Assembly (NCBI RefSeq): GCF_017654605.1
Contig: NZ_CP072113.1
Coordinates: 620,001-684,000 of the forward strand
Length of the DNA: 64,000 nucleotides
Origin: Yimella sp. cx-51
Lineage (GTDB): Bacteria; Actinomycetota; Actinomycetes; Actinomycetales; Dermatophilaceae
Direction of reading: 5' to 3'
In this document: piece after piece, positions 32,387 to 40,521 of the stretch
Layout of the letters: every line of letters starts with the position of its first letter
How positions within the stretch are numbered: the first letter of the stretch is position 1
Notes under the pieces: generated by a model
Database searches by the model: none
The model's input: the letters and a program-made list of their open reading frames with translations, nothing else
What the model was told of the DNA's origin: nothing
Made by a program: the position numbers and the translations under genes

Positions 32387-33855
32387 GGCTCTTCGCCGTT
32401 GAGCGTGGGTCATAGGTTGAGTCCTCCGCCGATCAGGAGCATTCGGAGGCGGTAGTTGTCTCTGTTGTGGAAGCCGCGGGCGATGCGGCGGTGGAGTTCG
32501 ATGAGCCCGTTCATCGCTTCGGTCCCACCGTTGCTCGCGCCGTGGGTGTCGAAGTAGCCGAGGAACTCGGTGCGCCACTGCTTCAGGGTGCGGCCCAGGC
32601 GGGCGACTTCACGGATCGGGCACGAGGTGAAGGTGTCCAGGATTCGTTCGGCGACGCGCCGGCCGGCCGCGTGAGTGTCCTGGTGATAGACGGACCGGAC
32701 CTGCTGGGCGCACTGCCACGCGAGTTCCACCTCGAGGTGTGCCTCGTGGGCGGCCCAGGCCGCCGCGAGGCGGGCGCGTTGCCGGTCGGTGAGGTTCTCT
32801 TCGCCGGCGCGCAGGATGTTCCGGATCCGGTACAGCGGGTCGCTCTTGCGGCCTCGGTGACCGTGCAGTTGCTGCTGGACGCGGCGACGCACCTCATCGA
32901 CCATGTGGGTGGCGAGTTTGACGACGTGGAACGCGTCGAGCACTGCTTGGGTGTCCTCGAGACGGTCATCGATCGCGTTCTTGTAGCCACGGAACGGGTC
33001 CAACGTGGCGATCTGCACACCGTCACGGAACGCTTCGCCGCGCTGGTCCAACCAGTCGGTGTACGCCTTACCTGATCGTCCTGGGACGAGGTCCAGTAGG
33101 CGAGTCCTCTTGTCCCCGTTGGTATCCGGGGTGAGGTCGACCATGCCGGTGAGTTCTTTCGGGCCCCGACCGCCGTGCTCGACCGGTTTGGTGCTGACGT
33201 GGTGCCACACGTGTTCGTCGACGCCCAGGATCGTGACGCCGTCGAACCGTGCGGGGTCGTCGGCCGCGGCCCGTAGCAGGGGTCGGATCGATTCCCACCC
33301 GGTGCCGAGCTGCCGCCGGATCCCGTTGATGCTGGCGTGTTCACGCCGCAGCTGCTCGATCGCCCACCAGCAAGCCCGGGTCGTCAACGTGCACCGGGGT
33401 GCCGCGACCCGATCGTCCTGCTCGACGAATACGACACGGGGACAGGATGGTTCGAGGCATCGCCAACGTCGCTTGCGCCACCGGATCCGGACCGGTCGCC
33501 CGAAAGCCGGCGCATCGACCAGCCACACCTCGTCACGGCCGTGCCCGACCGCGACCACCGCGCATGTCGGGCACCCGACCGGGCCAGGCGGGGACTCGAC
33601 CGTCACGACCACCCGGTCGGCGGTCTCGTGCTCGACGTCGATCACGTGCAACCCAGGCAGACCAACGAGCAAGTCGCACCGGTCGCAGTAGTCGTCACCA
33701 GCGGATCGGTGGCAGGACGTAGGCTCATCCATGTCGAGGTCCTTGCGGTCAGATGAGGTAGAAGTCCTCTGATCCTCAGGGACCTCGACCCATACCCACC
33801 GCACCCACCCCGCTCGGCGCGTCGCCTACTCACCCACGCTCAATGGCGAAGAGCC
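32387..33855 (-). mobile_element. ISL3-family insertion sequence, intact copy
   Basis: 1469 bp bounded by 24-bp inverted repeats, 32387-32410 (GGCTCTTCGCCGTTGAGCGT...) and 33832-33855, which match at 23 of 24 positions. It carries one transposase gene on the minus strand whose stop codon touches the left repeat. The 8 bp on each side (32379-32386 and 33856-33863) do not match, so no target duplication is visible; the element may have taken part in a rearrangement. About 190 bp between the tRNA and the left end contain no gene. Confidence 0.9.
32410..33732 (-). CDS. ISL3-family transposase
   Basis: 440 aa from ATG 33732, which has AAGGA about 9 nt upstream; the start and its site are conserved in the second copy, whereas the frame opening at 33804 is not preceded by a site. 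N-terminal zinc finger (CDRC and CPTC pairs), then a helix-turn-helix (SINGIRRQLGTGWESI), and the DDE domain: VDEHVWHH (first Asp), TLDPFRGYKNA (second Asp) and SNGGTEAMNGLIELHRR (Glu), ending GFHNRDNYRLRMLL, typical for ISL3. All catalytic residues are present, so the protein is probably active. Confidence 0.92.
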   Translation of the reverse strand: MDEPTSCHRSAGDDYCDRCDLLVGLPGLHVIDVEHETADRVVVTVESPPGPVGCPTCAVVAVGHGRDEVWLVDAPAFGRPVRIRWRKRRWRCLEPSCPRVVFVEQDDRVAAPRCTLTTRACWWAIEQLRREHASINGIRRQLGTGWESIRPLLRAAADDPARFDGVTILGVDEHVWHHVSTKPVEHGGRGPKELTGMVDLTPDTNGDKRTRLLDLVPGRSGKAYTDWLDQRGEAFRDGVQIATLDPFRGYKNAIDDRLEDTQAVLDAFHVVKLATHMVDEVRRRVQQQLHGHRGRKSDPLYRIRNILRAGEENLTDRQRARLAAAWAAHEAHLEVELAWQCAQQVRSVYHQDTHAAGRRVAERILDTFTSCPIREVARLGRTLKQWRTEFLGYFDTHGASNGGTEAMNGLIELHRRIARGFHNRDNYRLRMLLIGGGLNL

Positions 33856-34176
33856 CCAAAACCCAGGCAGAGAACGGCGTGCACCCATGCCAGGCGCGCT
33901 CAGCACCCACGGAAGAATCACAAGAGCCGGCAATTGCCGCGCTCAGGTCGGTGACCGGGGCCCCAACGGCTCGTCCTCGATCTCCCTGAAGACTGGTGGC
34001 CCCGCCGGCGGAACCGTGGGTGGCGTCATCGTCGGCCAGTGGCTCCGTCGGCGCTCCAGCCACTCCTTGATGCGTCGTCGCAGCTGCACTCTTCGACGGT
34101 AACTCCGGACCCACACAACCGTCCGGAAATGCCGCGGATGGTGTCTTCGCCATGCCGATAAGCGTGCGGTGCTGAA
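33856..34176. other. Non-coding or degenerate stretch right of the IS
   Basis: About 320 bp without a convincing gene. Short frames on both strands have no Shine-Dalgarno, no recognisable fold and one runs into the IS inverted repeat. The only structure I see is CTCCGGAC...GTCCGGAA near 34103-34126 and the first copy of a 16-bp direct repeat at 34120. Confidence 0.4.
34120..34135 (+). repeat. 16-bp direct repeat, left copy
   Basis: CGTCCGGAAATGCCGC, identical to 35076-35091. The pair brackets the 96-aa and DUF1990 genes. Confidence 0.7.
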
Positions 34177-34467
34177 CTACCCGATATTCAGCCACTCGCA
34201 GGGCTCGCCAGCCGCCTCCGTCACCTGGGTCGTGACTCGCGCAAGGAAGCCATCGGCGTCAGGCAGGTCACCCTCTACTGTTACGAGCCATCCAGGCTCC
34301 TCGCCCGAGAACGACACCTCGGCCTCGCCGCAGCGAAGGTGTAGGTCGCCCCAGCCATCCACCACCTGGCAGTCGTATCCCGTGGGCACCAGGACATCGG
34401 TAAGGCGCTCTCGGTGGACCGCTGGCCACTCGTGGGACGCCTGCGTACGAATCAGGTAGTCAGTCAT
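34177..34467 (-). CDS. Hypothetical protein, 96 aa
   Basis: ATG 34467 is preceded by AGGGAG at a good distance; the longer frame to 34590 is less likely. The protein is small, acidic and soluble, with strands YDCQVVDGWGDLHLRCG and AEVSFSGEEPGWLVTVEGD and a C-terminal helix DADGFLARVTTQVTEAAG. Three tryptophans and two cysteines. I do not recognise a family. It is divergent from the DUF1990 gene with 71 bp between, inside the segment framed by the 16-bp direct repeats. Confidence 0.6.
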   Translation of the reverse strand: MTDYLIRTQASHEWPAVHRERLTDVLVPTGYDCQVVDGWGDLHLRCGEAEVSFSGEEPGWLVTVEGDLPDADGFLARVTTQVTEAAGEPCEWLNIG

Positions 34468-34538
34468 GGGGGGATTCTCCCTGACGAACCGACCGCTCAT
34501 GCCGCAACCAGTGAAGATCCGTCGGTGATGATGTGACC

Positions 34539-35072
34539 ATGCCGGCGACCCTTCTCGACGAGCAGCAGACTTCGCGACTGCTCGCGGCACCCCTGTCGTT
34601 CACGCGGGCTGCAAGGTCCGAGGGTGAGGCACCGGCCGGCTACAACCACCTGAGCCGTTCCGTCACGCTGACTCGTCGGGACTTCGACGGCGCAGCCCGC
34701 CACCTTTTCGAATGGCAGATGCACTGCAAGGCCGGGCTACGGGTTCAGGCCTCAGACATTCCACTGCATCAGGACACCGTCGTCCTGATGCAGTGGGGAC
34801 CTGCCCCTCTCGCACTGAGGATCCCCTGCCGCGTCCTCGAAGTCATCGACGAGCCGCGCCGCCGGGGCTTTGCATACGGCACCCTGCCCGGCCACCCAGA
34901 GGCCGGCGAAGAGCGGTTCATCCTGGAGCAGCTCGAGGACGGCCGCATCCTGTTCACCATCACCGCCTACTCCCGCCCTGCCTCAACCCTGGCCAAGGTC
35001 GGCGGCCCGATCACCCGAGCCGCTCAGAACTTCATGACCCACCGTTACCTCACGGCCTTGGATCGCGTGTAG
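34539..35072 (+). CDS. DUF1990-family protein
   Basis: 177 aa from ATG 34539 (GTG 34533 is also in frame). The DUF1990 pattern is clear: AGYNHLSRSVTLTRRDFDGAARHLFEWQMHCKAGL in segments along 34-65, then PCRVLEVIDEPRRRGFAYGTLPGHPEAGEERFILE, the LFTITAYSRPASTLAKVGGPI stretch and a final helix with FMTHRYLTAL. The fold is thought to be lipocalin/START-like; molecular function is unknown. In other actinobacteria it is a chromosomal single gene; here it lies between two IS copies, suggesting recent movement. Confidence 0.88.
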   Translation: MPATLLDEQQTSRLLAAPLSFTRAARSEGEAPAGYNHLSRSVTLTRRDFDGAARHLFEWQMHCKAGLRVQASDIPLHQDTVVLMQWGPAPLALRIPCRVLEVIDEPRRRGFAYGTLPGHPEAGEERFILEQLEDGRILFTITAYSRPASTLAKVGGPITRAAQNFMTHRYLTALDRV

Positions 35073-35075
35073 CAA

Positions 35076-35091
35076 CGTCCGGAAATGCCGC
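35076..35091 (+). repeat. 16-bp direct repeat, right copy
   Basis: CGTCCGGAAATGCCGC, starting 4 bp after the DUF1990 stop; identical to 34120-34135, 956 bp apart. Confidence 0.7.
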
Positions 35092-35239
35092 AAGCAGGGC
35101 GACCCCGCCCGACTGAACTGGCGCACGTCCGTTGTCCGTAGGGGATGTCACGATGCCCAAGTGCCAAGAGATCTTGAATCGCGTGCAACGTTGGACCTGC
35201 AGGACCTCCACCACCGCTGGGAGCAGAGCGAGCAGCTGC

Positions 35240-36006
35240 GCGTTCTTGTAGCCGCGGAACGGGTCCAAGGTGGCGATGTGGATTCCGTCGCGGAAGTCCT
35301 GACCGCGCTGGTTCAGCCACTCGGTGTACGCCTTGCCCGACCGGCCGGGAACCAGGTCCAACAAGCGGGTTCGGTTGTGCCCGTTCGGATCTGGGGTGAG
35401 GTCGACCATCCCGGTCAGTTCCTTGGGGCCCCGTCCTCCGTGCTCGACCGGTCGGGTGCTGACGTGATGCCCCACATGCTCATCAACACCGAGGATCGTG
35501 ACACCCTCGAACCGTGCCGGGTCATCAGCTGCCGCCTGCAGCAGGGGTCGGATCGATTCCCACACCGTGCGCCACCCCGTGCCGAGCTGACGGCGTATCC
35601 CGTTGATGCTGGCGTGCTCGCGCCGGACTTGGGCGATCGCCCACCAACACGCACGCGTTGTCAGCTTCGCTCGTGGCGCGGCCACGTCCGGGTGCTGTTC
35701 GACGAAGACCCGGCGGGCACACGAGGGTTCACCGCAGCGCCATCGCCGCTTACGCCACCGGATGCGAACGGGTCGCCCGAACGCTGGCGCGTCGACCAGC
35801 CACACCTCGTCCCGGCCGTGTCCCACCGCGACGACCGAGCATTCCGGGCATCCGACCGGGCCCGGCGGTGACTCCACAGTCACGATCAGTCGATGATCGG
35901 TGTCGTATTCAACGTCGATGACGTGCAGCCCAGGCAAACCAACCAGCAGGTCGCACCGGTCGCAATACCGGCCAGCGTGACGGCAGCAGGACGTAGGCTC
36001 ATCCAT
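35240..36006 (-). pseudogene. ISL3-family transposase, C-terminally truncated
   Basis: From ATG 36006 (same AAGGA site as the intact copy) the frame matches the intact transposase for about 255 residues, with the zinc finger, helix-turn-helix, VDEHVGHH and TLDPFRGYKNA. Beyond 35240 the frame stays open to 35050 but encodes unrelated sequence (QLLALLPAVVEVLQV...). The third catalytic residue (Glu) and the C-terminal block are lost, so it cannot transpose by itself, though it could still bind IS ends. Confidence 0.85.
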
Positions 36007-36128
36007 GTCGAGGTCCTTGCGGTCAGATGAGGTAGAAGTCCTCTGATCGTCAAGGGCCTTGACCCATTCACGCAGCACCCACCACCCACGGCGCGTCGCT
36101 ACTCACCCACGCTCAATGGCGAAGAGCC
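35240..36128 (-). mobile_element. ISL3-family insertion sequence, truncated second copy
   Basis: The right end with inverted repeat 36105-36128 is identical to that of the intact copy. Similarity to the intact element runs leftward and stops at about 35240, where the transposase reads GYKNA. The left third and left inverted repeat are missing. Many differences from the intact copy, including a 3-codon insertion, show the two are separate family members and not a recent duplication. Same orientation as the intact copy. Confidence 0.85.
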
Positions 36129-36422
36129 ACCAATGCGCGCGATGGTGATGACGTAGACGGACGGGCACAGTCGGCCAGATTCGGTTCGAACTGTGAAATC
36201 GCGATCCCATAATTCGGACACCTGGCGAGTCGGGTTCATGTTGAAAGTCTCTGTCGCACTAAGGATTTCGTCGCGTATTGGTAATGAATGTGGGCTGAGC
36301 CATGCGGAAACGTGCGCCGAAAACGACGAAGAGCAGTAGTTGATTTGGAAACTACTACGGATGGTAGGACCATTGAGTCAGCCGGCGAAGAACACCGGGA
36401 AACTTCACTCGAAAGACCCATC
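36129..36422. other. AT-richer intergenic region with inverted repeats
   Basis: 294 bp of lower G+C than its surroundings, between the truncated IS and the membrane-protein gene. AGTAGTT (36335-36341) pairs with AACTACT (36350-36356), and ATGGT-AGG-ACCAT lies at 36361-36373. These may be operator sites or an RNA hairpin in the leader of the following gene. No gene is seen. Confidence 0.45.
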
Positions 36423-36983
36423 ATGCGTAGTGCACTCGATCGTCTCGTCTCCTGGTTCGGCTTCGCCCTGGCCGCAGTTCTCCTGGTTGCAGCCGGACTG
36501 CTCGCCTACGGGTCGTCGTTCATCCACAGCAACGTCGAGGAGCAGCTGAGCCAGCAGAACATCACGATGCCGGCCGTCGACAGGCTTGAGACCCCGGCTC
36601 AGAAGGAAGCGCTGAGCAAGTACGCCGGCCAGAAGATGACTACGGGTGCGCACGCCAAGGCGTTCGCCGATCAGTACATCCTCGTCCACATGAACACCTC
36701 GTCGAACAACAAGACCTACGAAGAGGTCAGCGGCGAGTACATGAAGGCCGTCAAGACCGCGCCGGACGCGAAGGAGACCAAGGACCTGGGCGATCTGCGC
36801 CAGTCGCTCTTCATGGGTAACACCCTGCGCGGCATGCTGCTCAACGCCTACGCCTTTGGCACCATGGCCACGGTTGCCATGTGGGCCGCGATCGGCGCCC
36901 TCCTCGGGGCGATCGTCTTCTTCGTCCTGGGCCTGCTCGGCCTGCGTCACGCCAAGCGTGTCGACCCCGCCGCCAGCGCCTGA
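36423..36983 (+). CDS. Two-TM membrane protein, unknown
   Basis: 186 aa from ATG 36423 with GAAAG upstream; the frame opens at 36288 without a site. One helix near the N-terminus (LVSWFGFALAAVLLVAAGLLAYG, about 6-28), an extracytoplasmic region of about 100 residues rich in Lys/Asn/Gln/Thr (EEQLSQQNITMPAVDRLETP ... MNTSSNNKTYEEVSG), and a second helical hairpin at 142-178 (MLLNAYAFGTMATVAMWAAIGALLGAIVFFVLGLLGL). Similar actinobacterial proteins are often left as hypothetical. It ends with a terminator and appears monocistronic. Confidence 0.78.
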   Translation: MRSALDRLVSWFGFALAAVLLVAAGLLAYGSSFIHSNVEEQLSQQNITMPAVDRLETPAQKEALSKYAGQKMTTGAHAKAFADQYILVHMNTSSNNKTYEEVSGEYMKAVKTAPDAKETKDLGDLRQSLFMGNTLRGMLLNAYAFGTMATVAMWAAIGALLGAIVFFVLGLLGLRHAKRVDPAASA

Positions 36984-36997
36984 CGAACCATTACTTC

Positions 36998-37031
36998 AAG
37001 GCGGTCCAGTCCCTCGGGGTTGGGCCGCTTT
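36998..37031 (+). terminator. Terminator after membrane-protein gene
   Basis: AAGGCGGTCCA (36998-37008) pairs over 11 positions, two of them G-U, with TGGGCCGCTTT (37021-37031) around a 12-nt loop, 15 bp after the stop codon. Confidence 0.65.
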
Positions 37032-37238
37032 GATGTGCGCTCGGATGAATCCCGCCCGGTCAAGACCTTCGATGGAGTCTGTGGAGAACCTCCTATTTTT
37101 CGGCGCATGTGGATACCGGTGATTAGTCGAATTCCGATGTGGGCGAACCGAATTCGCTGCTTTGCCCTTCCCTTTTAGTTCGTACGCATGTACGATTTGG
37201 ATATCAACTTCGGGGCACTTCTGGGAGGGGTGGTGGGC

Positions 37239-38819
37239 ATGTATTTGGACGAATCATCGGGCCACTTCGGTGTCTCTGCCGTTCCGATCCCGCAGTCGTT
37301 CGAGAGGCCAGAGGAAGCGACCTCGAACCACTGCTTCGTGCCCGACCGGAACGCGCACACAGTCGTCGGAACGACAGCGTCGTCCTATCCGGGTGAGGCG
37401 GCCGAATGTGCGGACGAAATTTCGGCGGTGCTGGGGTCGATCGCCAGGCTGTCGCACATCACTACCAACCTCACCGATTCAGAGTTGACCGACGCTGCCC
37501 GTTCGTTGGCGCTGGTGATGCAGCGGGCGGAAGCAGCGCTGGTCGCCGTGACCGCCGACGCGCTCGACCGTGGCGCTGTGTGGCGTTCCACTGCCGCCGA
37601 TGCCGCCCAGTGGGTGGGCCGGCTTTCGCGGGGAGAGTCCGCTGCTTCGATCATCGGTGCCGACGGACTCAAGACGGCCGGGCCGTTGATCCAGGACGAA
37701 CGACCGGAAGCGAGTGCGGGCGAGGCTGGCTCGAGTGACGTGCAAGCTGCCGGGCTCGAGCCCTCGCAGTGTTCGCGAATCAGCAAGATTGCCGTGGCCT
37801 GCAATTCGTCCCGCCACAGCGTTCTGAAAACTGCATTGCTGTCCGGCGCGGTCAATTCGATCATCGCCAAGACCGCTCTCGACAATGTCGACCCGCTGGT
37901 CGCGGCACTGTGCACCAGCGATCCGTCGGCCACCAGAGATCAGGTCTACGGCTATTTTTTGGCCGCACTCGAGCCTGGTGCGGGCGCGAAGAGCGTTCGC
38001 GAACTTTCCCAGCGGGTCATCGCTCAATTCGCGCCGACCCCCGATCGGCTCGACAAGGACGAAGACAGCCAGCGGGCTTACGAAACCCTGCGCTTGGAAG
38101 ACCTCCCGAACGGCCTGGTGCGCCTGATCGCCGATCTGTCGGCCGATCACGCCGAGGCGTTGAAGCACGCGATCAACTCGATGGCCGCGCCCGCGCCCGG
38201 CTCGACGTGCTGCGACAGTCCGTTCCACCGGCACGAGAAGAACTCCAACCCAACGGGGCAGGCAGATGTCCGCTCGCCGGGCAAGCGGCGCGCGGACGCG
38301 TTGGTCGAGCTCATCAGAATCGCCTCGAAGTACGTCGATGGCGACGGTCAGTTGGTCACCCACGGTTCAGCCCGGCTGATCGTGACCATGGATTACGAGA
38401 CTCTCGCCAGGAAGCTGCGCGGATCAGGCCGCTCCGAAGCAGGAGCAGTCGTCTCACCCGAGACAGTGCGACAACTCGTCTGCGATGCAGAAATCATTCC
38501 CATGGTCTTGGGCTCGAGATCAGAACCACTCGACGTCGGACGCAAGATCCGGTTGGTCGACAAGGGGCTGCGAGCCGCAGTGATCGAACGAGATCGCCAC
38601 TGCACCTTCGATGGCTGCTCCCGGCCGCCACCGATGTGCGAAGTGCACCACGTCAAGCACTGGGCTGACGGTGGCGAAACCAGCCTGCTCAACTCGGCGT
38701 TGCTCTGCGCCACCCATCACCGGATCGTGCACCGCGACCGACTCACAGCGGTGGTCAGTCGGTCGGGCGTCACCTGGCAGCACCACCACGATGTCGAAGC
38801 GCTGGCAGCGTCGATGTGA
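37239..38819 (+). CDS. DUF222 / HNH endonuclease domain protein (13E12 repeat family)
   Basis: 526 aa from ATG 37239, which has the strong site GGGAGGGGTGG; an in-frame ATG at 37188 is the alternative. Residues about 60-330 are the helical DUF222 region (LTDSELTDAARSLALVMQRAEAALVAVTADALDRG in parts). The C-terminal HNH domain has RHCTFDGCSRPP, CEVHHVKHWADGGET, NSALLCATHHRIVHR: the His-Asn-His nuclease residues and the zinc cysteines are all present. Such proteins are multicopy in many actinobacteria (the mycobacterial 13E12 REP family) and their role, mobile or regulatory, is unproven. The flanks are AT-richer than the core genome. Confidence 0.88.
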   Translation: MYLDESSGHFGVSAVPIPQSFERPEEATSNHCFVPDRNAHTVVGTTASSYPGEAAECADEISAVLGSIARLSHITTNLTDSELTDAARSLALVMQRAEAALVAVTADALDRGAVWRSTAADAAQWVGRLSRGESAASIIGADGLKTAGPLIQDERPEASAGEAGSSDVQAAGLEPSQCSRISKIAVACNSSRHSVLKTALLSGAVNSIIAKTALDNVDPLVAALCTSDPSATRDQVYGYFLAALEPGAGAKSVRELSQRVIAQFAPTPDRLDKDEDSQRAYETLRLEDLPNGLVRLIADLSADHAEALKHAINSMAAPAPGSTCCDSPFHRHEKNSNPTGQADVRSPGKRRADALVELIRIASKYVDGDGQLVTHGSARLIVTMDYETLARKLRGSGRSEAGAVVSPETVRQLVCDAEIIPMVLGSRSEPLDVGRKIRLVDKGLRAAVIERDRHCTFDGCSRPPPMCEVHHVKHWADGGETSLLNSALLCATHHRIVHRDRLTAVVSRSGVTWQHHHDVEALAASM

Positions 38820-39035
38820 CGGCACCGCCATGACCCGCGCCTCCACCGAACGACCCGCTTTCCCGCACCTTGCCAGCCTTTCCCGCGAGTTCCATGTGAT
38901 CACGACCCGTACGCCGGTGGTGGGTCCGTCGTTGTCCGCCGCCAGGCGAACACAAGGTGACGGCGCGGTAGCATCGGCGACGGAACGACAGGTCCTGGGT
39001 TTCAGGACTCCCCGAACGCCTCCAGGAGCTTCCGC
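38820..39035 (+). other. Gap before glmU with candidate promoter and leader hairpin
   Basis: 216 bp without a supported gene. TAGCAT at 38969-38974 is a -10 candidate. Within the predicted leader, GTCCTG (38992-38997) pairs with CAGGAC (39003-39008), 28 nt before the glmU start, close enough to influence translation. Confidence 0.35.
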
Positions 39036-40514
39036 GTGAGTGCATCCCTCGCAGCTGTCATCGTCATGTCTGCCGGTGACGGCACCCGGATGAAGTCGAA
39101 CATCAACAAGGCGTTGCACCGGATCGCCGGCCACACCCTGGTCGCCCACGCGGTCAACGCAGCTTCAGGTGCGGGCGCCCAGCACGTCGCGGTCGTCGTG
39201 CGTGCTCAGGGTGAAGCGGTTGCTGCAGCTGCCCGCGAGGCGCTTCCGGAGATCACCGTCGCCTTCCAGGACGATATCTACGGCACCGGTCGCGCTGCCG
39301 AGTGCGGATTGCTTGCACTGCCGGATGACTTGCACGGCACGGTCATCGTCACCACGGGCGACACCCCGCTGCTCGAATCAGACACGCTGCGCCGGCTCGC
39401 CGAGACCCACGCCGCCAACGACGCGGGCGCGACCGTCATCACCGGAATCCTCGACGACGCCACCGGCTACGGCCGCATCGTCCGCGACGGCCAGAGCGGC
39501 GACGTGCTCGCCATCGTCGAGCACAAGCAGGCGACGCCCGAGCAGTTGGAGATCCGCGAGTTCAACTCCGGCATCTTCGCCTTCGACGCCGACCTGCTCC
39601 GCGAGGCGCTCGCCGGGCTGGGCGTCAACGAAGCGGCGGGGGAGAAGTACCTCACCGATGTCGTCGAGATCGCCGTGAGTCGTGGCCGCCGGGTGGTCGC
39701 CTACGTCCTCGATGACCTCGTCCAGACCGAAGGCGTCAACGACAAGGCCCAGCTGGCCAAGCTCGGCCGCGAACTCAACCGCCGCCTGGTCGACAAGCTC
39801 ATGCGCGAATCAGGCGCGATCGTCATCGATCCCGAGACCACCTGGGTCGACGCCGATGTCAGTGTCGGCCGCGACACCGTGATCCACCCCGGGTGCCAGC
39901 TCCAGGGCGCGACCTCCGTCGGCGAAAACTGCATCATCGGCCCCAACACCACGCTCAAGGACGCCGAGGTGGACGACGGAGCGAGCGTCATCCGTGCCCA
40001 CGTCGACCTCGCCGTCATCGGCCCGAATGCCAACGTCGGCCCCTACTCCTACCTGCGTCCCGGCACCGAGCTGGGCGCTGGAGGCAAGATCGGTGGATTC
40101 GTCGAGACCAAGAACGCCGTCATCGGCGCAGGCGCCAAGGTGCCGCACCTCACCTACTGCGGCGACGCGACCATCGGGGAGGGCGCGAACATCGGAGCCG
40201 GCACGATCTTCGCCAACTACGACGGCGTGCAGAAGTTCCACACCACCATCGGTGCCCACAGCTTCGTCGGCTCCGACTCCGTCCTCATCGCTCCGGTGAC
40301 CGTCGCCGACGGCGCGTACGTCGGGGCAGGATCAGCGGTGGAGAAGGACGTCGAGCCCGGCCAGATCGCTGTTGCCCGCACCCGCCAGCGCAACATCGAC
40401 AACTGGGTCGATCGCCGCCGTGCCGGCACCAAGACGGCAGAGGCAGCCGATCGCGCCCGCGCTGAACGGGCAAACCAAGAACACACGTCCGACGAATCCG
40501 GCGAAGGGAACTGA
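39036..40514 (+). CDS. glmU: Bifunctional N-acetylglucosamine-1-phosphate uridyltransferase / glucosamine-1-phosphate acetyltransferase
   Basis: 492 aa. N-terminal uridyltransferase with MSAGDGTRMKSNINKALHRI (variant of the AAGxGTRMKS loop), TTGDTPLLES and NEAAGEKYLTDVVEIA; from about residue 255 a left-handed beta-helix acetyltransferase with repeats such as VGENCIIGPNTTLKDAEV, VETKNAVIGAGAKVPHL and the YCGDATIGEGANIGAGTIFANYDG segment. It makes UDP-GlcNAc for peptidoglycan. The C-terminal 40 residues are charged and disordered. GTG start with CCAGGAG upstream. prs follows after 7 nt. Confidence 0.97.
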   Translation: MSASLAAVIVMSAGDGTRMKSNINKALHRIAGHTLVAHAVNAASGAGAQHVAVVVRAQGEAVAAAAREALPEITVAFQDDIYGTGRAAECGLLALPDDLHGTVIVTTGDTPLLESDTLRRLAETHAANDAGATVITGILDDATGYGRIVRDGQSGDVLAIVEHKQATPEQLEIREFNSGIFAFDADLLREALAGLGVNEAAGEKYLTDVVEIAVSRGRRVVAYVLDDLVQTEGVNDKAQLAKLGRELNRRLVDKLMRESGAIVIDPETTWVDADVSVGRDTVIHPGCQLQGATSVGENCIIGPNTTLKDAEVDDGASVIRAHVDLAVIGPNANVGPYSYLRPGTELGAGGKIGGFVETKNAVIGAGAKVPHLTYCGDATIGEGANIGAGTIFANYDGVQKFHTTIGAHSFVGSDSVLIAPVTVADGAYVGAGSAVEKDVEPGQIAVARTRQRNIDNWVDRRRAGTKTAEAADRARAERANQEHTSDESGEGN

Positions 40515-40521
40515 ACGACCG

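Noticed and set aside
33887-34102. 71-aa plus-strand ORF
   Set aside because: No ribosome-binding site, low-complexity Gly/Ser/Arg content, no family likeness.
33830-34195. 121-aa minus-strand ORF right of the IS
   Set aside because: It ends inside the IS inverted repeat, has no ribosome-binding site and no recognisable fold.
32379-36136. True composite transposon with target duplications
   Set aside because: The 8 bp outside the two outer ends (GGTAATAG and ACCAATGC) do not match, and the second IS copy lacks its left end.
38611-39039. 142-aa ORF overlapping the HNH gene end and the glmU start
   Set aside because: Mostly a frame shadow of the HNH domain; the remainder lacks a start signal.
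40372-40521. 50-residue extension of Prs into glmU
   Set aside because: No Prs family member has it; ATG 40522 gives the normal N-terminus.
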